Of a stretch of 15,193 bases of DNA, positions 1-7,077 are shown one piece after another. The first letter of the stretch is position 1; each line of letters opens with the position of its first letter. This DNA comes from Klebsiella pneumoniae (lineage in GTDB: Bacteria; Pseudomonadota; Gammaproteobacteria; Ga0077536). The stretch is from NCBI GenBank assembly GCA_945873015.1, contig CAMCBY010000038.1, positions 1 through 15,193 on the forward strand, given 5' to 3'. Position numbers and translations under genes: made by a program. The notes under the pieces are model-generated. The model was not told where the DNA came from. It saw only the letters and a program-made list of their open reading frames with translations, and did no database searches.

Positions 1-1
1 G

Positions 2-223
2 AAGCTGCAGAGTCTGAAAGTGGTGGAGCGGGTGCGCGTGCGGGGGCCGTTACGCGCGCCGCAAGTGACGCTGGACAGCGCCCATCTGGTCGGCCGCGCC
101 GCGCGCCTCGGCCTCGACGTGGCCAATCTCGGCGGGGGCGCAGTGTTCAATCGTCTGTTGCGAGGTAAACCCACCCCCGGTCTGTGTGCGGGGGGCGAAG
201 CGGCGCCGTTCAAAACGCCTTGA
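2..223 (+). CDS. AsmA-like protein, C-terminal fragment
   Basis: Only the last 73 codons are in the window; the reading frame is open to the left edge and ends at TGA 221-223. The fragment has the pattern seen at the end of AsmA-family envelope proteins: a stretch reading VRGPLRAPQVTLD (a 'contribution from layer X, derived from Y' strand repeat typical of AsmA C-terminal domains), then a small-residue helical part (LGLDVANLGGGAVFNRLL), then a polar tail containing a single Cys. AsmA proteins are long inner-membrane-anchored periplasmic proteins thought to take part in lipid movement and outer-membrane assembly. The gene converges with the glycosyltransferase gene on the other strand, and the two coding ends overlap by 14 bases (210-223), with no visible terminator between them. 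The family call comes from a short tail only and is moderate; the reading frame itself is likely real. Confidence 0.5.
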   Translation, partial: KLQSLKVVERVRVRGPLRAPQVTLDSAHLVGRAARLGLDVANLGGGAVFNRLLRGKPTPGLCAGGEAAPFKTP

Positions 224-1655
224 GGCGACGGTAGGCGAAGACCACCATACGTAACAGCATGAGACCGTGTCGGAAACGCGAGATCTGGGTTTCGCCGTAA
301 CGCCGGGCAGCGTATCGAATCGGAATCTCAAGTGTTTTGAGGTTCATTTTCGCGGCGCCGAAAATCAAATCGAAATCACCAAAAGGGTCGAAATCACCGA
401 AATAATGGCGATTGGCCTTGAGCGTGGCGTAGTCCGCGCGGCTCAGCACTTTGGTGCCGCACAGGGTATCGGTGATGCGTTGATTGAGCAGCCAACTGAA
501 CACCACCGAGAAGCACCAGTTGGCGAGCAGATTGAGAAAGCGCATCGCATCCTGCTCGATGGGATAGACCAGCCGTGAACCTTGCACATATTCACCCTGG
601 CCACTGGCAATCGCGTTGAAGAATTTGCCGAGATCCTCAGGCGGCACGGTCAGATCGGCATCGAGAATCATCAACACCTCGCCACGTGCGGCATCGAAGC
701 CTTTGAAGACCGCATCGGCTTTGCCGACGCCATCCTGGCGCATGACCTTGATATCCCATTGCCCGCGATAGACCTCGCGCACCCGCTCAGCTTCCTCGTA
801 GGTGTGGTCGGCACTGTGGCCTTCGACAAAAATTATCTCGATATCGGCGCAGAAGCGCGGCATACGTTCGATCGCCGCTGCGATATTGCCGTGCTCGTTG
901 CTACACGGGATCACCACCGTCGCCGATCGCGGCCGCGAGCTTTCAGCGCGCAGCGAACGCGCTATCACATAATTGCGCAGGCACAGGCGCCGCAGGCCGG
1001 GCAATGTGCCGATATAACGATTGACCAGGGTGCCGATGCCGGCGAGGTGTTTGGGCAGCAATTGCCGCCACTCCCGGCGCAGAACTTCAAAACCTGCGAG
1101 GTTGAGCAGCGCGGCGATATCCGAAGTCGACAGCACGTTCTGCGGTTCTGACGGCATCTTGCGCGACAGCATCTCAGCCACCCGCAACAGCGGCTCCCAG
1201 AAATAGGCGTAGTAGGCGACGATGATGCGGGTATGGGGCCCACACAGTCGATGCAGGCGGGCAAAGGTCTGCTGGCAATCGTCGAACGAACCAATGGTAT
1301 CGGCGATGAGAATAAAATCGAACGGGCCCTGCAGTTGCTCCTGCCACTGCTCGCTTTCGATATCCGCCTGGACGAAATACAAGTCAGGATAACGGTCACG
1401 GGCAGTGGCGAGCATGGCGGCACTGAAGTCCACCCCCACACCATAGGCGGGTTTGAGGGCGGCGAGTGTGGCGCCATTGGCGCAGCCTAGATCGAGCACA
1501 CGCGCCCCCTGCGGGATCACAAAGCGCAGATAACGGGTGTCTTCGGCGTGGAAGTAAGCAGAACGGGCCCGCCAGCGCTGACGCTCGGCGGCGAGTCGTT
1601 CAGACAACGCGTGGATGCGCACTTTGCGCGGTGACATGCCCGGCATCGAAGTCAT
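210..1655 (-). CDS. Fused SAM-dependent methyltransferase and family 2 glycosyltransferase
   Basis: This is a 481-residue two-domain protein. Residues about 30-235 are a class I SAM methyltransferase: motif I VLDLGCANG (53-61), the acidic strand-2 end GVGVDFS (72-78) and FDFILIADTIGSFDD (112-126). Residues about 243-481 are a GT2 domain: VVIPCSNEHGNI (247-258), the metal-binding DAD in ILDADLTVP (330-338) and TDTLCGTKVLSR (395-406). The last motif resembles dolichol/undecaprenyl-phosphate sugar synthases. No C-terminal membrane helices follow. The likely job is making a polyprenyl-phosphate sugar, with methylation of the sugar, an intermediate or a partner; the substrate is unknown. The start at 1655 is chosen because TGACGAGGCCTGATATG places a GAGG ribosome site 6 bases before ATG and 11 bases after the upstream stop. 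The frame stays open to 1727, but that start would lie inside the upstream gene. It is last in a leftward group with two FkbM genes. Confidence 0.85.
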   Translation of the reverse strand: MTSMPGMSPRKVRIHALSERLAAERQRWRARSAYFHAEDTRYLRFVIPQGARVLDLGCANGATLAALKPAYGVGVDFSAAMLATARDRYPDLYFVQADIESEQWQEQLQGPFDFILIADTIGSFDDCQQTFARLHRLCGPHTRIIVAYYAYFWEPLLRVAEMLSRKMPSEPQNVLSTSDIAALLNLAGFEVLRREWRQLLPKHLAGIGTLVNRYIGTLPGLRRLCLRNYVIARSLRAESSRPRSATVVIPCSNEHGNIAAAIERMPRFCADIEIIFVEGHSADHTYEEAERVREVYRGQWDIKVMRQDGVGKADAVFKGFDAARGEVLMILDADLTVPPEDLGKFFNAIASGQGEYVQGSRLVYPIEQDAMRFLNLLANWCFSVVFSWLLNQRITDTLCGTKVLSRADYATLKANRHYFGDFDPFGDFDLIFGAAKMNLKTLEIPIRYAARRYGETQISRFRHGLMLLRMVVFAYRRLKAF

Positions 1656-1666
1656 ATCAGGCCTCG

Positions 1667-2446
1667 TCAAATTGACACGCAATGGGGCAGGAACAGCAGG
1701 TCGGCGTAACCGCGCTGCGCCACCCACGCACAGGCAGCGGTGCTCGTCAGTGCCGGCGACAGACCATCGGCCGCAAGGCGATGAGCGTGGTAACCCTGCG
1801 CCAGCAGTGCGTCGAGCAGTTGTGACGCCGAGCTGCCGTAACGGCGCAGATTGAGATCATCGATTTCGACAAACAGAACCGGATGCCAACGCGCGAGGGT
1901 CGCGTGTGCGCCGGCCAGCACCATCGCTTCGGCGCCCTGCACGTCGATTTTGATGAGGTCGACGCGTGTCAGCGCGCGCGCCTCGACTTCTGCGTCGAGG
2001 GTAGTGACACTGACCGCGAGTCCGCTGCTGGCGAGTTTGTGATCGCCCGGATGGAACGGGTTGAGTTCGAGATGTGCAGTACCGATGTGATCCGAGGCCG
2101 CGGCACAGATAACGTCCGTATTGTCCGAAAGTGCCGCCTCGGCCAGTGCCCGGCGCAGATGCTCGACGTTAGCCGGTGCGGGTTCCAAGGCCAGAACGCG
2201 TCCCCCGGCGCCAACCCAGCGCGCGAACTTGAGGGTAAAAAAACCGACATTCGCTCCGACATCTATCACCACGCCCGTCTCTGGTACCCATCTCGCCAGG
2301 CGCTCCGCGTCGCGCGCTTCGAGCAGCGTCTTGTAATGGGCATAGGCGCGCAGGAACAGGTTTTGTGCCCAGCGCCGTTCAAGCACGCCGCTGCGGGCGG
2401 CGAGGCGATAGAGCGCGAGCAGCACACCGGACAGCAGCCGTTTCAT
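1667..2446 (-). CDS. FkbM-family methyltransferase (first copy)
   Basis: This is a 259-residue protein of the FkbM O-methyltransferase family, which often methylates hydroxyls of sugars or polyketides in surface-glycan and natural-product clusters. Visible motifs are the SAM-binding VVIDVGANVGFFTLKFA (59-75), the adenosine-ribose acidic strand RVLALEPAPANV (83-94), VDLIKIDVQGAEAMVLAGA (162-180) and the FkbM strand PVLFVEIDD (189-197). The N-terminal 45 residues are basic and helical with no clear signal peptide, so it should be cytoplasmic, perhaps membrane-associated. ATG 2446 overlaps the stop of the upstream FkbM gene by 4 bases (ATGA), indicating translational coupling. The two FkbM proteins are clearly different in sequence outside the motifs, so they are not a recent duplication. 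The family is secure; the substrate cannot be told. Confidence 0.88.
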   Translation of the reverse strand: MKRLLSGVLLALYRLAARSGVLERRWAQNLFLRAYAHYKTLLEARDAERLARWVPETGVVIDVGANVGFFTLKFARWVGAGGRVLALEPAPANVEHLRRALAEAALSDNTDVICAAASDHIGTAHLELNPFHPGDHKLASSGLAVSVTTLDAEVEARALTRVDLIKIDVQGAEAMVLAGAHATLARWHPVLFVEIDDLNLRRYGSSASQLLDALLAQGYHAHRLAADGLSPALTSTAACAWVAQRGYADLLFLPHCVSI

Positions 2447-3288
2447 GCCGCTTCACCGATGATGTTGAGGCCGCTGCCATAGGGTATCCAGGCGCGTAGC
2501 GCCTGTGCATCGTTCGGCAGTCGCCGCCCGTCGCTCATTTTGAACAATTGATAACCGCACTCGTTCAACAGCGCGAGGATGTCCTCGAGCGTGCCGGGCT
2601 GCTCATCGAGAATGTAGGGCGCAAGTTCCAGCACCAATAATGGCCGACGGTGGAGAAGGGTAGTGCGCGCGCCGCGCAGCACGCGCAGTTCATTGCCATC
2701 GACATCGAGTTTGATCAGGTTGACACGGGTGATGGCGTGGCGCGCGAGATAGTCGTCGAGACTCATGGCTGCGGCGCCGGCCAGTGACTTCAGCGCGCCG
2801 CGGTGCAAGGGGTGTAACTCGCTGCCGCTGCCGCGCAGGGGCCAGCTTGCATAGAGCGCAACATCGAGGGCCGCCGCGCTGTCTTCCACCAGCATCAACT
2901 GCTGCGCGCTTACCTGTGCGGCAGCGTCGCCATTCAAGGCCAGATTGCGACACAACTTCTGATAGGCATATGCGGTGGGTTCGAAGGCGTGCACTTGGCC
3001 GTGGGCGCCGACCAGCCGCGCGAGTGGCAGACTCAGTGCGCCAATATTGGCTCCAATGTCGACGGCGACATCGCCGGCGTGTAAGCGGTTGCTCAGCAGT
3101 CGCATGGTCTCGGTTTCATATACGCCGAGATAAATGGCGAGATCAATGCCTTCTCGCAAATCGAGCGACCACTTGAGTCCGCCGCGGTTAACCTCGGTGG
3201 TGTCACCGAAACCGCACAAACTGCGCGCCGCGAGCAGCAGGCGGCTCGCGAGGCGCGCAATATGCAGCTTGCTGCGGGTATTCAGCAC
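2443..3288 (-). CDS. FkbM-family methyltransferase (second copy)
   Basis: This is a 281-residue FkbM-type SAM methyltransferase. The core reads VAVDIGANIGALSLPLARLVG (75-95), HAFEPTAYAYQKL (100-112), VNLIKLDVDGNELRVLRGA (189-207) and LLVLELAPYILDE (217-229). It carries an N-terminal region (about 30-70) ending in GVYETETMRLL, a pattern common just before the SAM site in FkbM proteins of polysaccharide clusters. It is first in the leftward three-gene group and overlaps the next gene by ATGA. The start is a GTG at 3288 without a recognisable ribosome site (the upstream bases are rich in CCTCC, not GGAGG). An in-frame TAG at 3322-3324 leaves no earlier ATG or GTG, so a later start cannot be excluded. 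It presumably O-methylates a sugar residue of the glycan built by the neighbouring glycosyltransferases; the exact target is unknown. Confidence 0.87.
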   Translation of the reverse strand: MLNTRSKLHIARLASRLLLAARSLCGFGDTTEVNRGGLKWSLDLREGIDLAIYLGVYETETMRLLSNRLHAGDVAVDIGANIGALSLPLARLVGAHGQVHAFEPTAYAYQKLCRNLALNGDAAAQVSAQQLMLVEDSAAALDVALYASWPLRGSGSELHPLHRGALKSLAGAAAMSLDDYLARHAITRVNLIKLDVDGNELRVLRGARTTLLHRRPLLVLELAPYILDEQPGTLEDILALLNECGYQLFKMSDGRRLPNDAQALRAWIPYGSGLNIIGEAA

Positions 3289-3346
3289 GGTCGGAGGCCG
3301 TGTTTGTGTAGTGGTCGGGTGCTATCGAGGCGCTTGGCCGCTATGG

Positions 3347-3352
3347 CAGAAT
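3347..3352 (+). promoter_or_regulatory. Candidate extended -10 for the GT39 gene
   Basis: CAGAAT preceded by TG at 3344-3345 (TGGCAGAAT) gives a candidate extended -10 box about 52 bases before the ATG at 3405. No convincing -35 hexamer lies 16-18 bases upstream, which an extended -10 would tolerate. Transcription would begin near 3359, at the edge of a perfect dyad. This is a pattern match only. Confidence 0.3.
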
Positions 3353-3359
3353 CGAAGCG

Positions 3360-3379
3360 GTCCCGGGCCGGGACGGTCC
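3360..3379. repeat. Nested inverted repeats, possible operator
   Basis: A perfect 7-base inverted repeat GTCCCGG-G-CCGGGAC occupies 3360-3374. It is followed by a second overlapping one, GGAC-G-GTCC (3371-3379). They lie in the 116-base gap between the divergent FkbM and GT39 genes, just downstream of the candidate -10, where an operator or a 5' leader hairpin would be expected. The GC richness raises the chance of accidental dyads, but two nested perfect ones at this spot are worth recording. Confidence 0.35.
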
Positions 3380-3404
3380 TGGAATTCGTTCGCGGCGAGG
3401 CACC

Positions 3405-4961
3405 ATGCACAAGCTTCATATTCTGGTGCTCATCGCCGCGCTCAGCATCGGCGCCGGTGTACGCATCAATGGTATGGCTTGGGGCCTGCCCGATGGCGTC
3501 CATGCCGAATATTCCTACCATCCCGACGAGGCCTCATTGCTGGAGTGGGCGTCCGATCTCTATCACGGCGCAATATTAAGCAAACAATTTATCTACGGCG
3601 GCACGTTTTATTTCACCACCCTTCACGCCGGCAGTCGCCTGGCCGATGCGCTGAGCGAGCAGGGGCGGGCGACACTGCGTGAACGTCTGCTGGTAACACG
3701 CGCAACGAGTGTGCTGTGCGCGGTGTTGACCATTCTATTCACCTACAGCGCGGCCGCGATGCTTTTTACGCCGGCCGCAGGTTTATGGGCGGCGTTGTTG
3801 CTGGCGCTCGCGCCCGGCCATGTAATCATTGCGCAGGCCTCGCGGCCCGATGCCTTGTTCACACTCTTATTGTGTTTGAATCTGTACTTGGCGGCGCGCC
3901 TCATGAGCGACACTGGACGCGCGCAATGGCCTCTCATCGCCGCCGGTGCGGCGCTGGGTGTCGCGGTGGCGACGCGTTTTCCTGCCGCGTTATGGTGGTT
4001 GGGCCATGTCGCGGCACTGCTCATGTCGCCACGCGACACACAAGGCCGGTGGCGCTCTATCGCTATTTTGAGTGGGGTCGCGGTGCTCGCCTATCTGGTC
4101 GCGAGTCCGCATAGCTGGATGTACTACCCGGTTCTGCTCGACGGTCTGGCGACGCAGTTCAGTTACCAGCGCGGTGCGGCGGCCAGCGACTTGGCCGGTG
4201 ATGCCAGCGCGTGGCGTTATGCTGGCACGGTGATGGCTGAGGCGCTGGGTTATGGTGCTTATGTGCCGGCATATCTGGCGCTGGCAATGGCGGCGTGGCG
4301 ACGCAGCCGTGCCGACAGGTTGCTGGCGGTGTTCGCGCTCCCTTATTTCCTGAGTCTGACTAGCACCCACTGGGTGGTGGCGCGTTATTTCGTGCCTTTG
4401 CTGCCACTCCTGCTGATTTGGCTCGGGGCGCTCGCGCAACAGGGACTGCGCGGGGCGCGCGTGGCGCGCATGCTGACACTTGCCGTGGCTGGGCTCGGAC
4501 TCACTGTCAACGTGTTGGCGGTCGGCATCTACAGCGCGGCGTTGCGCGTGCCGGATAGCCGCGACCGTGCGTTGCAATGGCTGTTGGCGCACGCGCCGGC
4601 CGGCACTCGCATCGGTGTGCTGCAGGGTTACGATGGCGACGTGTTTTTTCATCCGCCGGCCATCGGTCGTTTCCGCTGGTCAGCCTGTGCCTTGAATCAC
4701 TGCGATGCTGCTGAACTGTTCAGTGCGCAGCACGAGTTGCTGGTGATTGCCGACACCTATCTCGATGAGATCAATGCCGCCGGTCAAGTCATGAAGGTGG
4801 CAGATGCGCTGGCTGCACAGACCGGCTATGAGCCGCTGGTGCGTTTTTCGCCGCGTCTTAAGTGGTGGGGTTATGACGTCGGGCCGCAGTTTCGGACGCC
4901 CGATCTGCGCGATGCATTGACCACGCTGACCATCTATCGACGGCCTGCAGCACAGCAGTAA
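3405..4961 (+). CDS. GT39-type membrane glycosyltransferase (ArnT/PMT-like, GT-C fold)
   Basis: This is a 518-residue integral membrane protein. A first hydrophobic segment (residues 4-17) is followed by a short loop containing YSYHPDEASLLEW (36-48); an acidic Asp/Glu pair (D41, E42) in the first external loop is the usual catalytic or metal-site signature of GT-C enzymes. Several further membrane helices follow (for example about 102-121, 125-140, 145-163, 173-190, 215-230, 275-290, 305-320, 325-342, 350-375). The C-terminal about 130 residues are soluble and likely periplasmic. Family members transfer a sugar from a polyprenyl-phosphate carrier to lipid, protein or glycan on the outer face of the inner membrane. 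A ribosome site GAGG lies 5 bases before the ATG. It is divergent from the FkbM/GT2 group, whose GT2 domain could supply its lipid-linked donor. The acceptor and sugar are unknown. Confidence 0.85.
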   Translation: MHKLHILVLIAALSIGAGVRINGMAWGLPDGVHAEYSYHPDEASLLEWASDLYHGAILSKQFIYGGTFYFTTLHAGSRLADALSEQGRATLRERLLVTRATSVLCAVLTILFTYSAAAMLFTPAAGLWAALLLALAPGHVIIAQASRPDALFTLLLCLNLYLAARLMSDTGRAQWPLIAAGAALGVAVATRFPAALWWLGHVAALLMSPRDTQGRWRSIAILSGVAVLAYLVASPHSWMYYPVLLDGLATQFSYQRGAAASDLAGDASAWRYAGTVMAEALGYGAYVPAYLALAMAAWRRSRADRLLAVFALPYFLSLTSTHWVVARYFVPLLPLLLIWLGALAQQGLRGARVARMLTLAVAGLGLTVNVLAVGIYSAALRVPDSRDRALQWLLAHAPAGTRIGVLQGYDGDVFFHPPAIGRFRWSACALNHCDAAELFSAQHELLVIADTYLDEINAAGQVMKVADALAAQTGYEPLVRFSPRLKWWGYDVGPQFRTPDLRDALTTLTIYRRPAAQQ

Positions 4962-4984
4962 CGCACCGACTGTGCCACTGGCGG

Positions 4985-5224
4985 CTACAGGTAATTCGGG
5001 AATTCCTTGTCGAAATTGGCGTGCGATAGCTGCAGCACATTCAGATCGAAGCTCGGCAGGATATCGCCCTTGGACTGGCGCTCGAGCAGAAATCGGAATG
5101 CGGCTTCAATACACGCCAGCGGCGTGATGCGACCGCCGGTCAGGCGCTGATAGGTGGCCTCCATCAGGGTCACGCGATGGTGGGTCCGACCTGCGCTGTC
5201 GGACACCACCACGCTGAACACCAT
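4985..5224 (-). CDS. Small conserved-looking protein of unknown function
   Basis: This is a 79-residue soluble protein. It begins with a beta-rich part (FSVVVSDSAGRTHHRVTL) and continues with ATYQRLTGG, then IEAAFRFLLERQSKGDIL (about 39-56), and ends in FDKEFPNYL. The layout (strand, 'T-L-x-E-A-x-Y-x-x-L', FRFLLER helix, SFDL, FPxY end) looks like a small family I believe is widespread in bacteria without a known role; I cannot name it. ATG 5224 has GAAGG 7 bases upstream. A longer form from GTG 5263 (GAGGG 9 bases upstream) would add 13 polar residues and is possible. It lies 106 bases after the FKBP gene on the same strand, so it may share its transcript. Its stop is 23 bases from the stop of the converging GT39 gene, with no visible terminator hairpin between them. 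Confidence 0.7.
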   Translation of the reverse strand: MVFSVVVSDSAGRTHHRVTLMEATYQRLTGGRITPLACIEAAFRFLLERQSKGDILPSFDLNVLQLSHANFDKEFPNYL

Positions 5225-5330
5225 CAAGGCGCCTTCGTTTGCCTTCTGCTCAACTTCTACCACGACCGACAGCCCTCAAACGTGCCGACGGCGAGGTGGC
5301 GATGCTGCGGTGGGCAAACCAGAGCAAACA

Positions 5331-6008
5331 TCATTCCTTGACGATTTCGAGCAGTTCGATCTCGAACACCAGGGTCTCGTTCGGTCCGATCACCGCGCCC
5401 GAACCATTGACCCCATAGGCGAGCTCCGAGGGGATGGTCACCAGCCAGCGCGAGCCGACTTTCATCAAGGGCAAAATCTTGCTCCAGCCTTCGATGACGC
5501 CGTTGACCGGGAAACTGACGGGTTTGCCTTCGCGTTTGGAGCTGTCGAATTCACGGCCATCGACCAGCTTGCCGGTGTAGTGCACCTTGACCGTGCTGTC
5601 GACGGTGGGCTGGGCGCCGGTGCCTTCACGCAGGACTTCGTACTGCAGGCCATCGGGCAGGGTAGTGACACCCTTCTTGGCCTTGTTTTTGTCCATGAAG
5701 GCCTTGCCTTTGGTGAGGTTCTCACCGGCCAGCGCCTTTTTCTTCTCGCCGGCCTTCTGTGCGGCACTGCGCAGTGCGGTGTCCATCGCCTCCGCCGACA
5801 GGCGCGGATCGGAGCCGGACAGGGCGTCTTTGACGGCCATATACACCGCATCGGCGTCGAGTGGTGCGCCCTGGCGCATCATGCTCTGCGTGAAATTGAT
5901 GCCGAACGCGTAGCTGAATTTTTCGGCATCGGTTTCAAGAGAGGTGCCGACCGCGAATACCGAGGTGCTGGTCATCGCAATGCCGGCGGCGAGGAGGAAT
6001 CGTTTCAT
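5331..6008 (-). CDS. Periplasmic FKBP-type peptidyl-prolyl cis-trans isomerase (FkpA/Mip-like)
   Basis: This is a 225-residue exported folding helper that speeds proline isomerisation of periplasmic proteins. Residues 1-19 are a Sec signal peptide (KRF, hydrophobic core, cleavage likely after VFA). No Cys follows, so it is not a lipoprotein. Residues about 22-112 are the helical FkpA N-terminal dimerisation domain (SYAFGINFTQSM, a long Lys-rich helix around 84-112). Residues about 122-223 are the FKBP fold with active-site positions Y144, F154/D155, V171/I172, W175, Y198 and F215; the ending VFEIELLEI is typical. The start is set at 6008 by the signal peptide and by AAGGG 6 bases upstream. 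The frame extends further 5' to 6269, but that part reads through the neighbouring gene and is not protein-like. It lies 82 bases after the radical SAM gene and may have its own promoter. Confidence 0.95.
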   Translation of the reverse strand: MKRFLLAAGIAMTSTSVFAVGTSLETDAEKFSYAFGINFTQSMMRQGAPLDADAVYMAVKDALSGSDPRLSAEAMDTALRSAAQKAGEKKKALAGENLTKGKAFMDKNKAKKGVTTLPDGLQYEVLREGTGAQPTVDSTVKVHYTGKLVDGREFDSSKREGKPVSFPVNGVIEGWSKILPLMKVGSRWLVTIPSELAYGVNGSGAVIGPNETLVFEIELLEIVKE

Positions 6009-6075
6009 GGAGTGCCCTTGCTCGAACTTAAAGTGGCGGCGATTTTCCCATACCTGCCCCGATCTTGATATGGCG

Positions 6076-6089
6076 GGCCCGGACGGGCC
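6076..6089. repeat. GC-rich inverted repeat right after the radical SAM gene
   Basis: GGCCCG-GA-CGGGCC is a perfect 6-base inverted repeat that starts 1 base beyond the stop of the leftward radical SAM gene (6091-6093). Read on the minus strand it would form a tight GC hairpin at the end of the five-gene operon. No T-run follows, so it is not a standard intrinsic terminator. It could protect the 3' end or attenuate read-through into the FKBP gene. Confidence 0.35.
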
Positions 6090-6090
6090 T

Positions 6091-7077
6091 TCAGGCGGCC
6101 TGGCGGAAGATGCGCTCGGGGGCGAGATAGCGGCCGATGCGGTCCGCGCACCAGTCGAGCGTGGCGGCGCTGTCGTGGCCGAAACTGACCAGACCATCGT
6201 GCTCACTGTGGGCCAGCGCAAAGAGGGGCTCTTCGGGATACAGGCGTGCGATGCCGCGCGCCTGGTCACGCGGCAGGCGCAGTGTGCCCAAGGTCACCGA
6301 ATGCAGGCGTGTCGCGTCGACAACATCGAATACTGCCGCGAAGAAAGCAGCGTAAATTTCCTCGAAGTTCGCGACCGGCAGCAGAGGATCGAAACGCAGG
6401 CCAACCGTCCAGCCGTGCGCCTGCAGCCGCGAGATGGTGGCGAGGCGTGCGCTGAGACTCGGCGTGCGATGTTCAAAAGCATCGACTATCGGCGCTGGAC
6501 TCAAGGAAAACGCGCACACACAACGCGGCGCCGGGGCCATGTTCAGCAAGCCGCGGATCTGGGTGCTCTTGCTGCGCAGTTCCAGCCACGCATTGGGAAT
6601 AGTGTCGCAAGCTTCGATGAAGTGCTCGGTAAAACCCGTGATCGGGTCGAGCGCGAGGCTGTCGCAGTCATATCCCGAAAACAACCAGCACGGCGCATCG
6701 CTGGCCGCGCATTGGCTGCGGATGTCGGCGATGAAGTCCTCGTAGTTGACGAACAACACATAGTGCGCCGAGCGGAACATGCCCTGCAGAAAACAGTAGC
6801 GACAGTCGTAGAGACAATTGAGCATGTGCGAAAAATAGAAAGCCGGGTCGGGCGTGAAGCCATAACCCGCAGGCACCGGTAACAGTCGCCGACCGTGTTT
6901 GGCGGCCAGAATCAGGGCGGGATGCGCTTTCTGCAGACGGAAGTTCTGATTGTGGCGGTTGAACACTTCGCCATAACGTTCGCAGGCGATCACCTGGCGC
7001 GGTTTGATGCGTTCCAGAATCCGCGCGGTGCGCGGGTGGGCCGCCACTTCGTGTTCGACATAGACCGTTTCAATCAC
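6091..7077 (-). CDS. Spore photoproduct lyase-like radical SAM protein
   Basis: This is a 328-residue protein matching the SPL (SplB-like) branch of radical SAM enzymes in length and motifs. The iron-sulphur motif is NCLYDCRYCFLQG: C88, C92 and C95 (Cx3Cx2C), preceded by FYFSHMLN. C138 in SGYDCDSLALD sits 43 residues after the last cluster cysteine, about where Bacillus subtilis SPL has its H-atom donor Cys141. Further on are ELRSKST (166-172), AFSLSP (189-194) and GLRFDPLLP (226-234), all familiar from this family. In spore formers SPL repairs the 5-thyminyl-5,6-dihydrothymine lesion of DNA. Homologues in non-spore-forming Proteobacteria have been less studied, so repair of a DNA photoproduct is an inference here. 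It is the last gene of the pyrC-bioA operon, and its ATG overlaps the nucleosidase stop by 4 bases (7074-7077). Confidence 0.88.
   Translation of the reverse strand: MIETVYVEHEVAAHPRTARILERIKPRQVIACERYGEVFNRHNQNFRLQKAHPALILAAKHGRRLLPVPAGYGFTPDPAFYFSHMLNCLYDCRYCFLQGMFRSAHYVLFVNYEDFIADIRSQCAASDAPCWLFSGYDCDSLALDPITGFTEHFIEACDTIPNAWLELRSKSTQIRGLLNMAPAPRCVCAFSLSPAPIVDAFEHRTPSLSARLATISRLQAHGWTVGLRFDPLLPVANFEEIYAAFFAAVFDVVDATRLHSVTLGTLRLPRDQARGIARLYPEEPLFALAHSEHDGLVSFGHDSAATLDWCADRIGRYLAPERIFRQAA

Noticed and set aside
1667..3288. A recent duplication of the two FkbM genes
   Set aside because: Both share only the general SAM and FkbM motifs; the rest of the sequences and lengths (259 and 281 residues) differ widely.
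5154..6068. 304-codon open frame on the plus strand opposite the FKBP gene
   Set aside because: The minus strand encodes an unmistakable signal peptide plus FKBP domain; the plus frame has no family pattern.
6071..6089. Intrinsic terminator after the radical SAM gene
   Set aside because: The GC hairpin is perfect, but no T-run follows it on the minus strand, so I record it only as an inverted repeat.
6009..6269. N-terminal extension of the FKBP frame
   Set aside because: The extra 87 residues read through the end of the radical SAM gene, are Ser/Arg/Pro rich, and would bury the signal peptide. The ATG at 6008 has its own ribosome site.
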